NCBI GenBank assembly: GCA_902768975.1
Contig: CACXMZ010000002.1
Span: forward strand, 225,471-289,470
Source of the DNA: an uncultured Coriobacteriaceae bacterium
GTDB lineage: Bacteria > Actinomycetota > Coriobacteriia > Coriobacteriales > Eggerthellaceae
Direction of reading: 5' to 3'
Length of the DNA: 64,000 nt
The notes under the pieces are model-generated. The model was not told where the DNA came from. It made no database searches and worked only from the letters and a program-made list of their open reading frames with translations. Position 1 is the stretch's first letter, and every line of letters begins with the position of its first letter. Shown here piece by piece: positions 56,752 through 64,000 of this stretch. Both the position numbers and the translations under genes were made by a program.

Positions 56752-56848
56752 GGAGTCGGATGGGTCCTGGTGGGTCCCGCGGCCTTCAAAGCCGTTGTGA
56801 GGCGAGCAGAACGTCTCGGGTGTGTTCGATTCGCACACGACTCCGCCA
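56752..56848 (+). tRNA. selC: tRNA-Sec (anticodon TCA)
   Basis: 97 nt with encoded GCCA. Acceptor GGAGTCG pairs with CGACTCC; the eighth acceptor pair expected in tRNA-Sec would be G-A here. Long D stem GGGTCC/GGGTCC with G-U pairs. Anticodon loop CTTCAAA (TCA at 56786-56788). Long variable arm GAGGCG/CGTCTC. T arm GTGTG-TTCGATT-CGCAC. Length, UCA anticodon and long extra arm identify it. Confidence 0.93.
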
Positions 56849-56941
56849 CTTGACGTGACGTATTGGCGCTCTGCCTTGTTCTTTATGACCTTTCGCCGGG
56901 CTATTAAGCCCGTTTATAAGCAAATCGTTTTTCAAATACCC

Positions 56942-57002
56942 TTGTAAATCGCCCTGGAATACAATATAATAATCACGATTAGTAAATATTCTAATCGCGA
57001 TA
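56942..57002 (+). promoter_or_regulatory. hyd operon promoter with two palindromic operators
   Basis: TTGTAA (56942-56947), a 17-bp spacer and TATAAT (56965-56970). Directly after it are AATCACGATT (56971-56980) and, 22 bp further centre to centre, AATCGCGATA (56993-57002). Two helical turns apart, so dimers could bind side by side. The first site is identical to that at the grd promoter. The rest of the 57003-57141 leader holds no gene that I can see. Confidence 0.65.
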
Positions 57003-57141
57003 ATAAATTGTAATACAAATGACTTGTTTCAGAGAAGGGGGATTCAAAGTCTTTTGTATTACACGCACCTCTTGCATTATGCAGACTATTGCGGGAGGGC
57101 ACGTCATGTAAACCCCGAGAAGGATCAGAGAAGGAGAAGCT

Positions 57142-58974
57142 ATGCCATTACTTGCTGTAGTGCGGCCCGCCGACAACCAAATGACTGTCGACGAAGTCCG
57201 TGCAACGTTGGCGCGAAGGTTTGAAGCGTCACCGTATCCACCCTGTCCTGTCGACTTTGCCTCAAGCTTTGCGAGCATGTGCTCGGCGCAATCTTGTGGC
57301 AAGTGCACGCCCTGCCGCGTAGGTTTGCCTAAGCTGCATGGCCTGCTCGAACAGGTCCTCGACGGCGAAGCAACCAAAGACACCTTAAATGAAATCGAAG
57401 CACTCGCTGAAAGCATTTATCTGTCCGCCGACTGCGCCATTGGCTACGACGCCGCCTCTACGGTATGGCGCTCCATCCAAGGCTTCCGTGAAGACTTCGA
57501 GCACCATGTAGAACATGGTCAGTGCGGCCAGCAGCAGCCCTATTCAACGGTGCCCTGCATGCGCGGTTGCCCCGCTCGTGTCGACATCCCTGGCTACATC
57601 GCCCTCATTTCCGAAGGTCGTTACCAGGACGCTGTCCGCCTTATCCGCAAGGACAACCCCTTCCCTCTGGCTTGCGGTTATATCTGCGAACATCCCTGTG
57701 AAGCTGAATGCCGCCGCAACTTCATCGACGACGCCATTAACATTCGCGCCCTCAAGAAGTTTGCGGTCGACAATTCCGACAACAGCTACGAACCCTTCCA
57801 CTATGAGCCCACCGGCAAGAAGGTCGCCGTTATTGGTGGCGGCCCTGCTGGTATGACGGCTGCGTATTACCTGGCGCTCATGGGCCATGCTCCTACGGTC
57901 TTTGAAGCCCGCGAGCACCTGGGCGGCATGATGCGTTATGGCATTCCTGCCTACCGTCTGCCGCGCGAACGCCTGGACGCTGAACTCGACTTCCTGGTAA
58001 AGCAGGGTATTGAAGTGAAGCTGAACACGAGCGTTCCTACCGACGTAAGTTTTGAAGAACTCAAGAGCGACTACGACGCCATCTATGTTGCCATCGGCGC
58101 TCACACCGACAAGAAGCTGGGCATCGAAGGCGAAGGTGCTGAAGGCGTTCTTTCCGCCGTGCAGCTGCTCCGCGCCATTGGCGACGGTCATGCACCCGAC
58201 TTCAACGGCAAGCGCGTCGCGGTTATCGGTGGCGGCAACGTGGCCATGGACTGCGCTCGCAGTGCCGTGCGCCTGGGTGCCGACCATGTCAGCATCGTGT
58301 ATCGCCGTCGCATCGACGACATGACCTGCCTGCGTGAAGAAATCGACGGTGCCATCGCCGAAGGTTGCGAACTTATGGAACTCTATGCTCCCGTTGCCAT
58401 CAAGACTGAAGGTGACAAGGTTGTGGGTCTGGAAGTTCAGCGTCAGATGACGGGCGCTATCGACCGCGGTCGTCCGAAGCCGGTTAAGGCTAATGTCGAC
58501 TCCGAAGTCGTTCCCTTTGACGTGGTGCTCGTGGCCATCGGCCAGGACATTGAAGCTGACCCATTTGCAAGCCTGGGCATGAACATTGTTCGCGGCAACC
58601 TGGTGGGCGATGACTTCGCACGCGTCGAAGGCCAGGAAGGCATCTTTGTGGGTGGCGACTGCGAAAGCGGCCCAGCTACGGTTATCAAGGCAATTTCTGC
58701 TGGCGCCATTGCAGCGCGCAACATCGACGACTACCTGGGCTTCAACCATCCCATCAAGATGGAAGTTGAAGTACCTGCCGCCAAGGCGGGCGACAAGGCT
58801 CCGTGCGGCCGTTGCAATACGGTCGAACGCCCCGTCCATGAACGCAGCGACGACTTTGACCTAATGGAAGAAAACCTGTCCGTTGAAGAGGCCATGCAAG
58901 AAGCTTCACGCTGCCTGCGTTGCGACCACTTCGGCTACGGCGCGTTCCGTGGAGGGAGGAAGCAAGAATGGTAA
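57142..58974 (+). CDS. Electron-input flavoprotein: NuoF-type Fe-S segment fused to GltD-like NAD(P)H oxidoreductase
   Basis: It has 610 residues. Residues about 45-135 match the C-terminal [4Fe-4S] part of NuoF/HydB (SCGKCTPCRVGLPKL with a distal Cys in DCAIGYD), without the FMN/NADH part. From about 145 it is a GltD-like protein: CMRGCPARVDIPGYI and CEHPCEAECRR clusters, FAD motif VAVIGGGPAGMTAAYYLALMG, NAD(P) motif VAVIGGGNVAMDCARSAVRLG and the final GGDCESGPATVIKAISAG. Two CxxC pairs lie near the C-terminus. It overlaps hydA by 7 bp and should link NAD(P)H to the hydrogenase. Whether it bifurcates electrons is unknown. Confidence 0.85.
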   Translation: MPLLAVVRPADNQMTVDEVRATLARRFEASPYPPCPVDFASSFASMCSAQSCGKCTPCRVGLPKLHGLLEQVLDGEATKDTLNEIEALAESIYLSADCAIGYDAASTVWRSIQGFREDFEHHVEHGQCGQQQPYSTVPCMRGCPARVDIPGYIALISEGRYQDAVRLIRKDNPFPLACGYICEHPCEAECRRNFIDDAINIRALKKFAVDNSDNSYEPFHYEPTGKKVAVIGGGPAGMTAAYYLALMGHAPTVFEAREHLGGMMRYGIPAYRLPRERLDAELDFLVKQGIEVKLNTSVPTDVSFEELKSDYDAIYVAIGAHTDKKLGIEGEGAEGVLSAVQLLRAIGDGHAPDFNGKRVAVIGGGNVAMDCARSAVRLGADHVSIVYRRRIDDMTCLREEIDGAIAEGCELMELYAPVAIKTEGDKVVGLEVQRQMTGAIDRGRPKPVKANVDSEVVPFDVVLVAIGQDIEADPFASLGMNIVRGNLVGDDFARVEGQEGIFVGGDCESGPATVIKAISAGAIAARNIDDYLGFNHPIKMEVEVPAAKAGDKAPCGRCNTVERPVHERSDDFDLMEENLSVEEAMQEASRCLRCDHFGYGAFRGGRKQEW

Positions 58975-60710
58975 AGCTGACTATCGACCAACGCCCTGTC
59001 GAAGTTGAAGAGGGCACCACAATTCTGGAAGCCGCTAAGGCTGCCGGCGTTAAGATTCCTACCCTGTGCTATTTCAAGGACCTCAACGACATCGGCGCTT
59101 GCCGCGTGTGCGTTGTGGAAATTGAAGGCCAGGAGCGCCTGGTTTCTTCGTGCAACACGCCCGTTGAAGAAGGCATGTCGGTCCTTACCGACAGCGCCAA
59201 GGCTCGTGCGGCACGCAAGACCAATGTGGAACTCATCCTGTCGCAGCACAACACCGAATGCACCAGCTGCATCCGTTCGGGTAACTGCAGCCTGCAGACG
59301 GTAGCTAACGACCTGAATATCATCAGCATTCCTTATGAAGTTAAGTTCACCAAAGAACCCTGGAACGAAAACTTCCCGCTGCAGCGCGACTCGTCCAAGT
59401 GCATTAAGTGCATGCGCTGCGTCCAGGTGTGCGACAACATTCAGGCCGTACATGCTTGGGACGTGAAGAATCGCGGCAAGCGCACGAACATTGGTGTTGC
59501 GGGCGCGGTTCCCATGGAAGAAACCAAGTGCGTGCTTTGCGGCCAGTGCATTACGCATTGCCCCGTAGGCGCACTTACGGCTCGCGACGACACCCAGCGC
59601 GTGCTTGACGCCATCGCCGACCCTGAAATCACCACCGTGGTTCAGGTAGCTCCTGCCGTGCGTTCTGCTTGGGGCGAATCCCTCGGTCTTACGCACGAAG
59701 AAGCAACGCCGGGCCTGATGGCAAACGCCCTGCGCAAGATGGGCTTCGACTACGTATTCGACACCGACTGGGCCGCCGACCTTACCATCATGGAAGAAGC
59801 GACGGAATTCCTGGAGCGCGTTGAACATGCTGACCAGTATCAGTTCCCCATGTTCACCAGCTGCTGCCCCGGTTGGATTCGCTACATGAAGGGCCATCAC
59901 CCCGACAAGATTCCTATGCTGTCTACGTCCAAGTCGCCACAGCAGATGTTTGGCCCGGCGGTGAAGTCGCTCTTCAAGAAGCAGAAGGACCTCGATCCTG
60001 AAAAGGTATTCTGCGTGTCCATCATGCCTTGCGTAGCCAAGAAGTATGAATGCGACGTTGAACAGCTGCGCGACGTAAGCCCCATTGGCGACGTTGACGC
60101 TTCGCTGACCACGCGCGAAATGGTGCGTATGGCTATTGCGAGCGGTATTACCGCCGAAGCGCTTGAAGAAGACAACTTCGACAACCCGCTCGGCGTTGCC
60201 ACGGGTGCTGCGGTTATCTTTGGCGCAACGGGTGGCGTTATGGAAGCTGCTCTGCGTACGGCTTACGCGGTTGTCGTGGGCGAAAACCCCGACCCCGACG
60301 CCTTCAAGGAAGTGCGCGGTATTGAAGGTTGGAAGGAAGCTACCTTCGACCTGGCCGGTACGCCTCTGCGTATTGCGGTTGCGAGCGGTCTTGCCAACAC
60401 CGAACGCCTGCTGCAGGCCATTGAAGCCGGCGAAGTGGAATACGACTTCGTTGAAATCATGGCATGCCCCGGCGGTTGTGCGGGTGGCGGCGGCCAGCCC
60501 ATCCACGACGGATGCGAAATGGCCGAAGAACGCGGCAAGGTGCTGTATGGTTTGGACAAGGTTGCCAACCTGCGCTTCAGCCACGAGAACCCTGAGGTCG
60601 ACATGATCTACAAGGAAATCTACGAAAAGCCGCTGAGCGAACGTGCCGAACACGAACTGCACACTGATCAAGCAACGTGGGATATGCTCCCTTATCGCTG
60701 CAAAAAGTAA
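58968..60710 (+). CDS. hydA: [FeFe]-hydrogenase catalytic subunit HydA
   Basis: It has 580 residues from the ATG at 58968 (GGAGGGAGG upstream). The N-terminal [2Fe-2S] domain has CYFKDLNDIGACRVC. A His-ligated cluster follows, with HNTECTSCIRSGNC, then two [4Fe-4S] clusters (CIKCMRCVQVC and CVLCGQCITHC). H-cluster motifs are L1 TSCCPGW near residue 296, L2 MPCVAKKYE near 353 and L3 MACPGGCAGGGGQP near 498. All proton-path and cluster cysteines are in place. Probably a multimeric NAD(P)H-linked enzyme with the preceding gene product. Confidence 0.96.
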   Translation: MVKLTIDQRPVEVEEGTTILEAAKAAGVKIPTLCYFKDLNDIGACRVCVVEIEGQERLVSSCNTPVEEGMSVLTDSAKARAARKTNVELILSQHNTECTSCIRSGNCSLQTVANDLNIISIPYEVKFTKEPWNENFPLQRDSSKCIKCMRCVQVCDNIQAVHAWDVKNRGKRTNIGVAGAVPMEETKCVLCGQCITHCPVGALTARDDTQRVLDAIADPEITTVVQVAPAVRSAWGESLGLTHEEATPGLMANALRKMGFDYVFDTDWAADLTIMEEATEFLERVEHADQYQFPMFTSCCPGWIRYMKGHHPDKIPMLSTSKSPQQMFGPAVKSLFKKQKDLDPEKVFCVSIMPCVAKKYECDVEQLRDVSPIGDVDASLTTREMVRMAIASGITAEALEEDNFDNPLGVATGAAVIFGATGGVMEAALRTAYAVVVGENPDPDAFKEVRGIEGWKEATFDLAGTPLRIAVASGLANTERLLQAIEAGEVEYDFVEIMACPGGCAGGGGQPIHDGCEMAEERGKVLYGLDKVANLRFSHENPEVDMIYKEIYEKPLSERAEHELHTDQATWDMLPYRCKK

Positions 60711-60737
60711 CAACAAAGTTAGCTAGTTGTTCCAATC

Positions 60738-60767
60738 AAGCGCCCTGCAAATTCGCGGGGCGCTTTT
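60738..60767 (+). terminator. Intrinsic terminator after hydA
   Basis: AAGCGCCC (60738-60745) pairs with GGGCGCTT (60758-60765), followed by TT. Confidence 0.75.
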
Positions 60768-60806
60768 GGTATCATGGGTATGAAGTCGCGTGAGAAAGGA
60801 AGACCC

Positions 60807-61052
60807 ATGGAAACTCGTGTAGCCGTTATGGCCATTATCGTGGAAGACAGCAATGCCGTCGAACAGCTGAACGCCACCCTGCATGAAGCTGCGGAATACA
60901 TCATTGGACGCATGGGTGTTCCTTATCGTGCGCGCGGCATCAATGTTATGAGCATTGCGCTCGACGCCCCTGAAGACACCATTTCTGCCCTCGCTGGCAA
61001 GATTGGCAACATCGCGGGCGTTTCGGTTAAAACTGCGTATTCGAACATCTAA
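60807..61052 (+). CDS. TM1266-type iron-only hydrogenase system regulator
   Basis: It has 81 residues from the ATG at 60807 (GAAAGGA upstream). An ACT/NikR-C-like small domain: ETRVAVMAIIVEDSNAVEQLNATLHEAAEYIIGRMGVPYRARGINVMSIALDAPEDTISALAGKIGNIAGV has the spacing of the TM1266 family, which is regularly found with hydE/F/G. Proposed to regulate hydrogenase maturation; it has no DNA-binding domain of its own. Confidence 0.85.
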   Translation: METRVAVMAIIVEDSNAVEQLNATLHEAAEYIIGRMGVPYRARGINVMSIALDAPEDTISALAGKIGNIAGVSVKTAYSNI

Positions 61053-61274
61053 TATTCTGCCAACCGAATAGCAGGTAGCTCCAGCCCAGCCCAAGAAGTG
61101 CGTCTAACTGAGCGCTGTATTTTTTCGTGCACGTAATACCAAGCTTCCGTATGTATGAATTACGGACCACTTGCGGCATGCGCAGTCAGCGTGGCGCTTT
61201 GCCGTGATACAATTAACCATGCCTGATAAGAAGACGGATGTCTGGCGGCAAGGCGCACATATACTTGATGCAAG

Positions 61275-61303
61275 CCGCGCCGTTCCTAGAGGGCGCGGTT
61301 TTT
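61275..61303 (+). terminator. Terminator-like hairpin abutting the hydE start (possible attenuator)
   Basis: CCGCGCC (61275-61281) pairs with GGCGCGG (61292-61298), followed by five T, and only 4 bp remain before the hydE ATG. The AGAGGG ribosome-binding candidate (61288-61293) lies in the loop and 3' arm. Upstream, GCGCTTTGCC and GGCAAGGCGC form a further long-range stem. Together this could be a regulated leader. The rest of the 255-bp gap holds no gene. Confidence 0.55.
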
Positions 61304-61307
61304 GATT

Positions 61308-62378
61308 ATGGACGAGAAGCTTCAACATATCATTGAACAGCTGGCATGCGAACATGCACTGCCGCTGGAATCGTATGAGTACCTGGTGGCCAAGCAGAGC
61401 CCCCAGGCGGCTGCCGCTCTGGCAGAACATGCGGCTGCGCAGCGCCGGGCGCTTTATGGCAACGGTGTATTTATCCGGGGCCTCATTGAAGTGTCGAGCT
61501 ACTGCAAAAACGACTGCTACTACTGCGGTCTGCGGGCATCCAATGCCAGTTGCGAACGCTTCCGCCTCAGCGACGAACAGATTCTTGCCTGCGCCGATGC
61601 TGGCTACGAGTTGGGCTTTCGTACCTTTGTGTTGCAAGGCGGGGAAGACGCGCAGTTCAGCGAAGAACGCGTGGCGGCCCTTATCTATGCGCTCAAGGAA
61701 GCCCACCCCGACTGCGCCGTTACGCTTTCCTTAGGCGAACGCCCGCGGGAAACCTACGCTGCTTGGCGCGCTGCGGGTGCCGACCGCTACCTGCTGCGCC
61801 ATGAAACGGCCGACGCCAACTACTATGCCCAGCTTCACCCGGGTGGTATGTCCTTCGAGCGCCGCATGGAATGCCTGCAATGGCTGCGCGACCTTGGCTT
61901 TGCGACGGGTGCCGGTTTTATGGTGGGTGCTCCTGGGCAGACGGCTGCCCACATTGCAGCCGACCTCAAGTTCATTGAAACATTCAAGCCTGAAATGTGC
62001 GGTATTGGCCCCTTTATTCCCCATCATGCGACGCCCTATGCGAATGAACCAGCGGGTACCCTGGAGCAAACCTGCTACCTACTTTCTATCATTCGCCTTA
62101 TTCACCCGCCCATTTTGCTGCCTGCAACTACGGCCCTCGGCACCATTGCCGAAGGGGGCCGTGAACAGGGCATCCTAGCGGGGGCAAACGTGGTTATGCC
62201 CAACCTTTCGCCCGCCGATACGCGTGCAAAATACGAAATCTACGACAACAAACTGGCCACGGGCGTGGAGTCCGCCGAAGGCCTCGCCGAACTTGATGCG
62301 CGCATGCAAGCTATCGGCTACCGCATTGCTATCGACCGCGGTGACCCCGTTACAGAAAAACCTGACAGGGAAGACTAG
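61308..62378 (+). CDS. hydE: [FeFe]-hydrogenase maturation radical SAM enzyme HydE
   Basis: Radical SAM enzyme for H-cluster assembly. It has 356 residues from the ATG at 61308; the in-frame TTG at 61302 is also possible and better spaced from AGAGGG. The cluster motif CKNDCYYCG starts at about residue 66. LQGGEDAQFSEERVAALI, SLGERPRETYAAWRAAGADRYLLRHETAD and GFMVGAPGQTAAHIAADL are HydE-typical. The leader carries a terminator-like hairpin. hydG follows after 28 bp. Confidence 0.94.
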   Translation: MDEKLQHIIEQLACEHALPLESYEYLVAKQSPQAAAALAEHAAAQRRALYGNGVFIRGLIEVSSYCKNDCYYCGLRASNASCERFRLSDEQILACADAGYELGFRTFVLQGGEDAQFSEERVAALIYALKEAHPDCAVTLSLGERPRETYAAWRAAGADRYLLRHETADANYYAQLHPGGMSFERRMECLQWLRDLGFATGAGFMVGAPGQTAAHIAADLKFIETFKPEMCGIGPFIPHHATPYANEPAGTLEQTCYLLSIIRLIHPPILLPATTALGTIAEGGREQGILAGANVVMPNLSPADTRAKYEIYDNKLATGVESAEGLAELDARMQAIGYRIAIDRGDPVTEKPDRED

Positions 62379-62406
62379 TCTGACCTGTAAGAGAAAGAGA
62401 GAAGCC

Positions 62407-63858
62407 ATGTCATATACCTACGACCCCAAGAGCCTCCGCGCCGACGAATTCATCAACCATGATGAAATCCTCGAAACGCTGGCCTATGCCGACGCCCACA
62501 AGGACGACGTGGAGCTTTGCCACCAGATCCTGGACAAGTGTGCGCCGCATTTGCAGCCTGCTGTCGAACATGGCGCCATGATTACGCATCGCGAAGCTAG
62601 TGTGCTCTTGGCCTGCGAAGACGAAGGGGTGAATGCGCGCATTAAGCAGCTGGCCCACGACATCAAGCTGGCCTACTACGGCAACCGCATCGTACTGTTC
62701 GCGCCGCTGTACCTTTCGAATTATTGCGTGAACGGCTGCCTGTACTGCCCCTACCACGCCAAGAACAAGGACATCCCACGCAAGAAGCTCACCCAGGAAG
62801 AAGTGCGTGCGGAAGTTATTGCGCTGCAGGACATGGGGCACAAGCGCCTGGCCATCGAAGCGGGCGAAGACCCGAAGAACAACCCCATCGAATACATCCT
62901 GGAATGCATGAACACCATTTACACGACCAAGCACAAGAACGGTGCCATCCGTCGTGTGAACGTGAACATTGCGGCTACCACGGTGGACGAATACCGCATG
63001 CTCAAGGAAGCCGAGATTGGCACCTACATCCTGTTCCAGGAAACCTACAACAAGGAAAACTATCTGCACTTGCATCCTACGGGGCCCAAGCACGACTACA
63101 ACTGGCACACCGAAGCCATGGACCGCGCGCAAGAAGCGGGCATCGACGACGTGGGCCTGGGTGTGCTATTTGGCTTGGACTCCTACCGCTATGAATTCGC
63201 GGGCCTCGTTATGCATGCTGAACACCTGGAAGCCGTCTGGGGCGTGGGCCCGCATACCATTTCTGTGCCGCGCATCAAGCCCGCCATGGACATCGACCCC
63301 GACGAATTTGATAACTCTATCTCCGATGAAATCTTCGAAAAGATCATTGCCCTCATTCGCATTACCGTTCCGTACACGGGCATGATTATTAGTACGCGCG
63401 AAAGCGAAGCGGTGCGTGCGGCGGCGCTGCAATATGGCATTTCGCAGATTAGTGGTGGCTCGCGTACGAGCGTGGGTGGCTACACCGAAGAAATCCGCCC
63501 CACCGACACCGAACAGTTCGACGTGTCCGACCAGCGCACCTTGGACGAAGTCATTTCGTGGCTGCTGGACAACGACCATATCCCCAGCTTCTGTACAGCG
63601 TGCTACCGCGCCGGGCGCACGGGCGACCGCTTCATGCAATTCTGCAAAAGCGGGCAGATTCTGAACTACTGCCACCCCAACGCGCTTATGACGCTGGCAG
63701 AATACTTGTCCGACTACGCCACGCCTGCAACGGCCGAGCGCGGTTGGGCAATGATTGAACGCGAGCTCGCCAAGGTGGGGTCGGACGCCACGCGTGCCCA
63801 GGCTGCCGAGCACATTGCCGCCATCAAGGCAGGCACGGGCCGTGACTTCCGATTCTAA
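62407..63858 (+). CDS. hydG: [FeFe]-hydrogenase maturation radical SAM tyrosine lyase HydG
   Basis: Cleaves tyrosine to give the CO and CN ligands of the H-cluster. It has 483 residues from the ATG at 62407; a longer open frame upstream overlaps hydE and is not used. The radical SAM motif CVNGCLYCPYH begins near residue 107. The C-terminal second cluster ligands are in CTACYRAGRTGDRFMQFCKSG. hydF, needed for final transfer, is not in the window and may lie downstream of 64000. Confidence 0.95.
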   Translation: MSYTYDPKSLRADEFINHDEILETLAYADAHKDDVELCHQILDKCAPHLQPAVEHGAMITHREASVLLACEDEGVNARIKQLAHDIKLAYYGNRIVLFAPLYLSNYCVNGCLYCPYHAKNKDIPRKKLTQEEVRAEVIALQDMGHKRLAIEAGEDPKNNPIEYILECMNTIYTTKHKNGAIRRVNVNIAATTVDEYRMLKEAEIGTYILFQETYNKENYLHLHPTGPKHDYNWHTEAMDRAQEAGIDDVGLGVLFGLDSYRYEFAGLVMHAEHLEAVWGVGPHTISVPRIKPAMDIDPDEFDNSISDEIFEKIIALIRITVPYTGMIISTRESEAVRAAALQYGISQISGGSRTSVGGYTEEIRPTDTEQFDVSDQRTLDEVISWLLDNDHIPSFCTACYRAGRTGDRFMQFCKSGQILNYCHPNALMTLAEYLSDYATPATAERGWAMIERELAKVGSDATRAQAAEHIAAIKAGTGRDFRF

Positions 63859-63874
63859 GATTGTTTGACGTAGA

Positions 63875-64000
63875 GAAAGGGGGTCTGGGGAGGCATATAT
63901 AGCGACCGCTTCCGCTGTTCGTGCAAACAATTCACTGGATTGTTTGCACTCATGCGCTCTCGCTTGACGCTCGTTCACCTAGTTAAGTGCAATTTTTGGC
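63875..64000. repeat. Family 1 palindromic element, copy R3 (cut by window end)
   Basis: Starts about 15 bp after the hydG stop. Left end GAAAGGGGGTCTGGGGAGGC differs from R1 and R2. The core from about 63902 matches R2: CGCTTCCGCTGTTCG, hairpin GTGCAAACAAT-TCACTGG-ATTGTTTGCAC, then GCGCTCTCGCTTGACGCTCG, ending at the window edge in GCAATTTTTGGC. The right terminal repeat should lie just beyond. Confidence 0.8.

Noticed and set aside
58935..60716. 593-codon open frame on the minus strand across hydA
   Set aside because: Antisense shadow of hydA, which has all H-cluster motifs.
62224..62406. Longer N-terminus for HydG overlapping hydE
   Set aside because: The extra residues are a frame-shifted reading of hydE; the ATG at 62407 has a purine-rich site and gives the usual family start.

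Overview
The window is a chromosomal replication-origin region from an anaerobic actinobacterium, most likely of the class Coriobacteriia (Eggerthellaceae-like). The basis is the gene order parB-parA-rsmG-jag-yidC-yidD-rnpA-rpmH / oriC / ATPase-dnaA-dnaN-recF-DUF721-gyrB-gyrA, combined with Tat-exported molybdopterin reductases, an [FeFe]-hydrogenase locus and Gram-positive-type surface proteins. I do not name a species. Genes left of about 5.4 kb run on the minus strand and nearly all genes to the right run on the plus strand, as expected around an origin.

Layout. 0-5.4 kb: chromosome partitioning (ParB cut by the window edge, ParA, six parS sites), 16S rRNA methylation, membrane insertion and RNase P/L34. 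5.4-6.2 kb: oriC. 6.2-16.4 kb: replication initiation, sliding clamp, RecF and gyrase. 16.4-17 kb: tRNA-Ile and tRNA-Ala. 17.1-27.3 kb: an orphan Nif11-type RiPP precursor peptide and two exported surface proteins, one of about 2390 residues combining beta-helix repeats with a PI-PLC-like domain. 27.4-34 kb: an ABC importer without its ATPase, a TetR regulator, a TraX-like protein, ApbE, a polysaccharide deacetylase and a CPBP protease. 34-42.2 kb: two molybdopterin reductase modules, one Tat-exported (with a TorD chaperone gene) and one without an export signal that follows a MarR-like regulator gene. 42.5-46 kb: TypA/BipA, an unidentified protein and a DUF1295 membrane enzyme.

46-57 kb is a selenocysteine and betaine island: a GrdI/GrdH pair of the betaine reductase type, with GrdH carrying an in-frame UGA and a SECIS-like hairpin, a BCCT transporter, two DUF3841 paralogues, a LysR regulator, SelA, SelB and tRNA-Sec. 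57-63.9 kb holds an [FeFe]-hydrogenase operon (an electron-input flavoprotein, HydA, a TM1266-type regulator, HydE, HydG). selD, grdA, grdC/D and hydF are not in the window. A plausible physiology is respiration with S-/N-oxide-type acceptors and Stickland-type reduction of glycine betaine, with hydrogen metabolism balancing electrons. A palindrome AATCRYGATT lies on the promoters of both the grd and the hyd operon and also near the LysR gene, suggesting shared control.

The least explained signals are two families of dispersed palindromic elements (at 13.6, 16.4 and 42.2 kb; and at 42.3, 51.3 and 63.9 kb). Their stems differ in sequence between copies yet remain base-paired, while the loops and single-stranded parts are conserved. 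An exact 16-bp tandem repeat lies upstream of torD.
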